A stretch of 42,422 nt of DNA from positions 1 to 42,422 of the forward strand of contig NZ_JACHBZ010000027.1 in assembly GCF_014200575.1 (NCBI RefSeq), written 5' to 3'. Below are positions 42,344 through 42,422 of the stretch, one piece after another. The translations under genes were made by a program, and so were the position numbers. Each line of letters opens with the position of its first letter. The first letter of the stretch is position 1. The notes below the pieces were generated by a model, which saw only the letters and a list, made by a program, of their open reading frames with translations, did no database searches and was not told the origin of the DNA. This stretch comes from Mucilaginibacter saanensis (lineage in GTDB: Bacteria; Bacteroidota; Bacteroidia; Sphingobacteriales; Sphingobacteriaceae).

Positions 42344-42422
42344 CTGTTGTCCGGTAAAGTTTTTTGTTGTTATTAAAAGACTGTATTAGGACATAAAATG
42401 AAGGATTTAGGTTTTAAAACTG

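Overview
The window looks like a chromosomal stretch of a Bacteroidota bacterium, most likely family Sphingobacteriaceae (Mucilaginibacter- or Pedobacter-like). This rests on protein style (TonB receptor with a carboxypeptidase-like N-terminal domain, PorT-like barrel, paired DUF3857 proteins, DUF5009, short PhnA), on promoters of the Bacteroidota form TTTG-N19-21-TAnnTTTG, on nearly absent Shine-Dalgarno sites, and on typical intergenic repeats. No rRNA, CRISPR array, transposase, integrase or phage gene was seen. Most genes are core or common accessory genes. Layout: 1-1.1 kb holds an Lrp/AsnC regulator and, divergent to it, a small transcription unit (promoter 673-704, terminator 1048-1082) encoding two tandem tRNA-like RNAs of about 112 and 116 nt. 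They have compensated acceptor stems, a leucine-type D arm, a GUC anticodon and a very large variable arm. This is the most unusual item in the window. 1.3-4.8 kb: a lipoprotein fusing ThuA, sugar dehydrogenase, PKD, cytochrome c and CBM6-like parts. 4.8-7.8 kb: a PorT-like barrel and a MocR-type PLP regulator divergent from an FMN-binding flavoprotein, with clear operator half-sites between them. 7.9-11.5 kb: a CsbD-like protein, an S41 protease and two secreted paralogues sharing an ECF-like promoter. 11.7-15.5 kb: a TonB receptor divergent from a DtxR/MntR regulator plus a FUSC-like membrane protein. 15.6-18.1 kb: a secreted protein, a TPR protein and a PhnA remnant without an in-frame ATG. 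18.1-22.4 kb: pdhB, a truncated DUF4153 gene ended by a repeat element, a RibD-type reductase, a LutB-like protein and rpiB. 22.6-28.5 kb: a leftward lipid/ribosome cluster DUF177-rpmF-plsX-fabH-accB-accC followed by tatC. 29-31.3 kb: a DUF5009 membrane protein and pdxA. 31.5-36.3 kb: rsmA, an EcsC-like protein, a 2-hydroxyacid dehydrogenase with a TTG start, greA, a HIT protein and ruvC. 36.3-42.3 kb: aat, two DUF3857/transglutaminase paralogues (one with its catalytic residues replaced) and hflX. Several intergenic regions carry two short repeat families: elements with TGTCATnCTGA ends (four full copies, one half copy) and arrays of TGTGCAGATG-like words around accB/accC. One copy of the first family sits exactly where the DUF4153 gene is cut.
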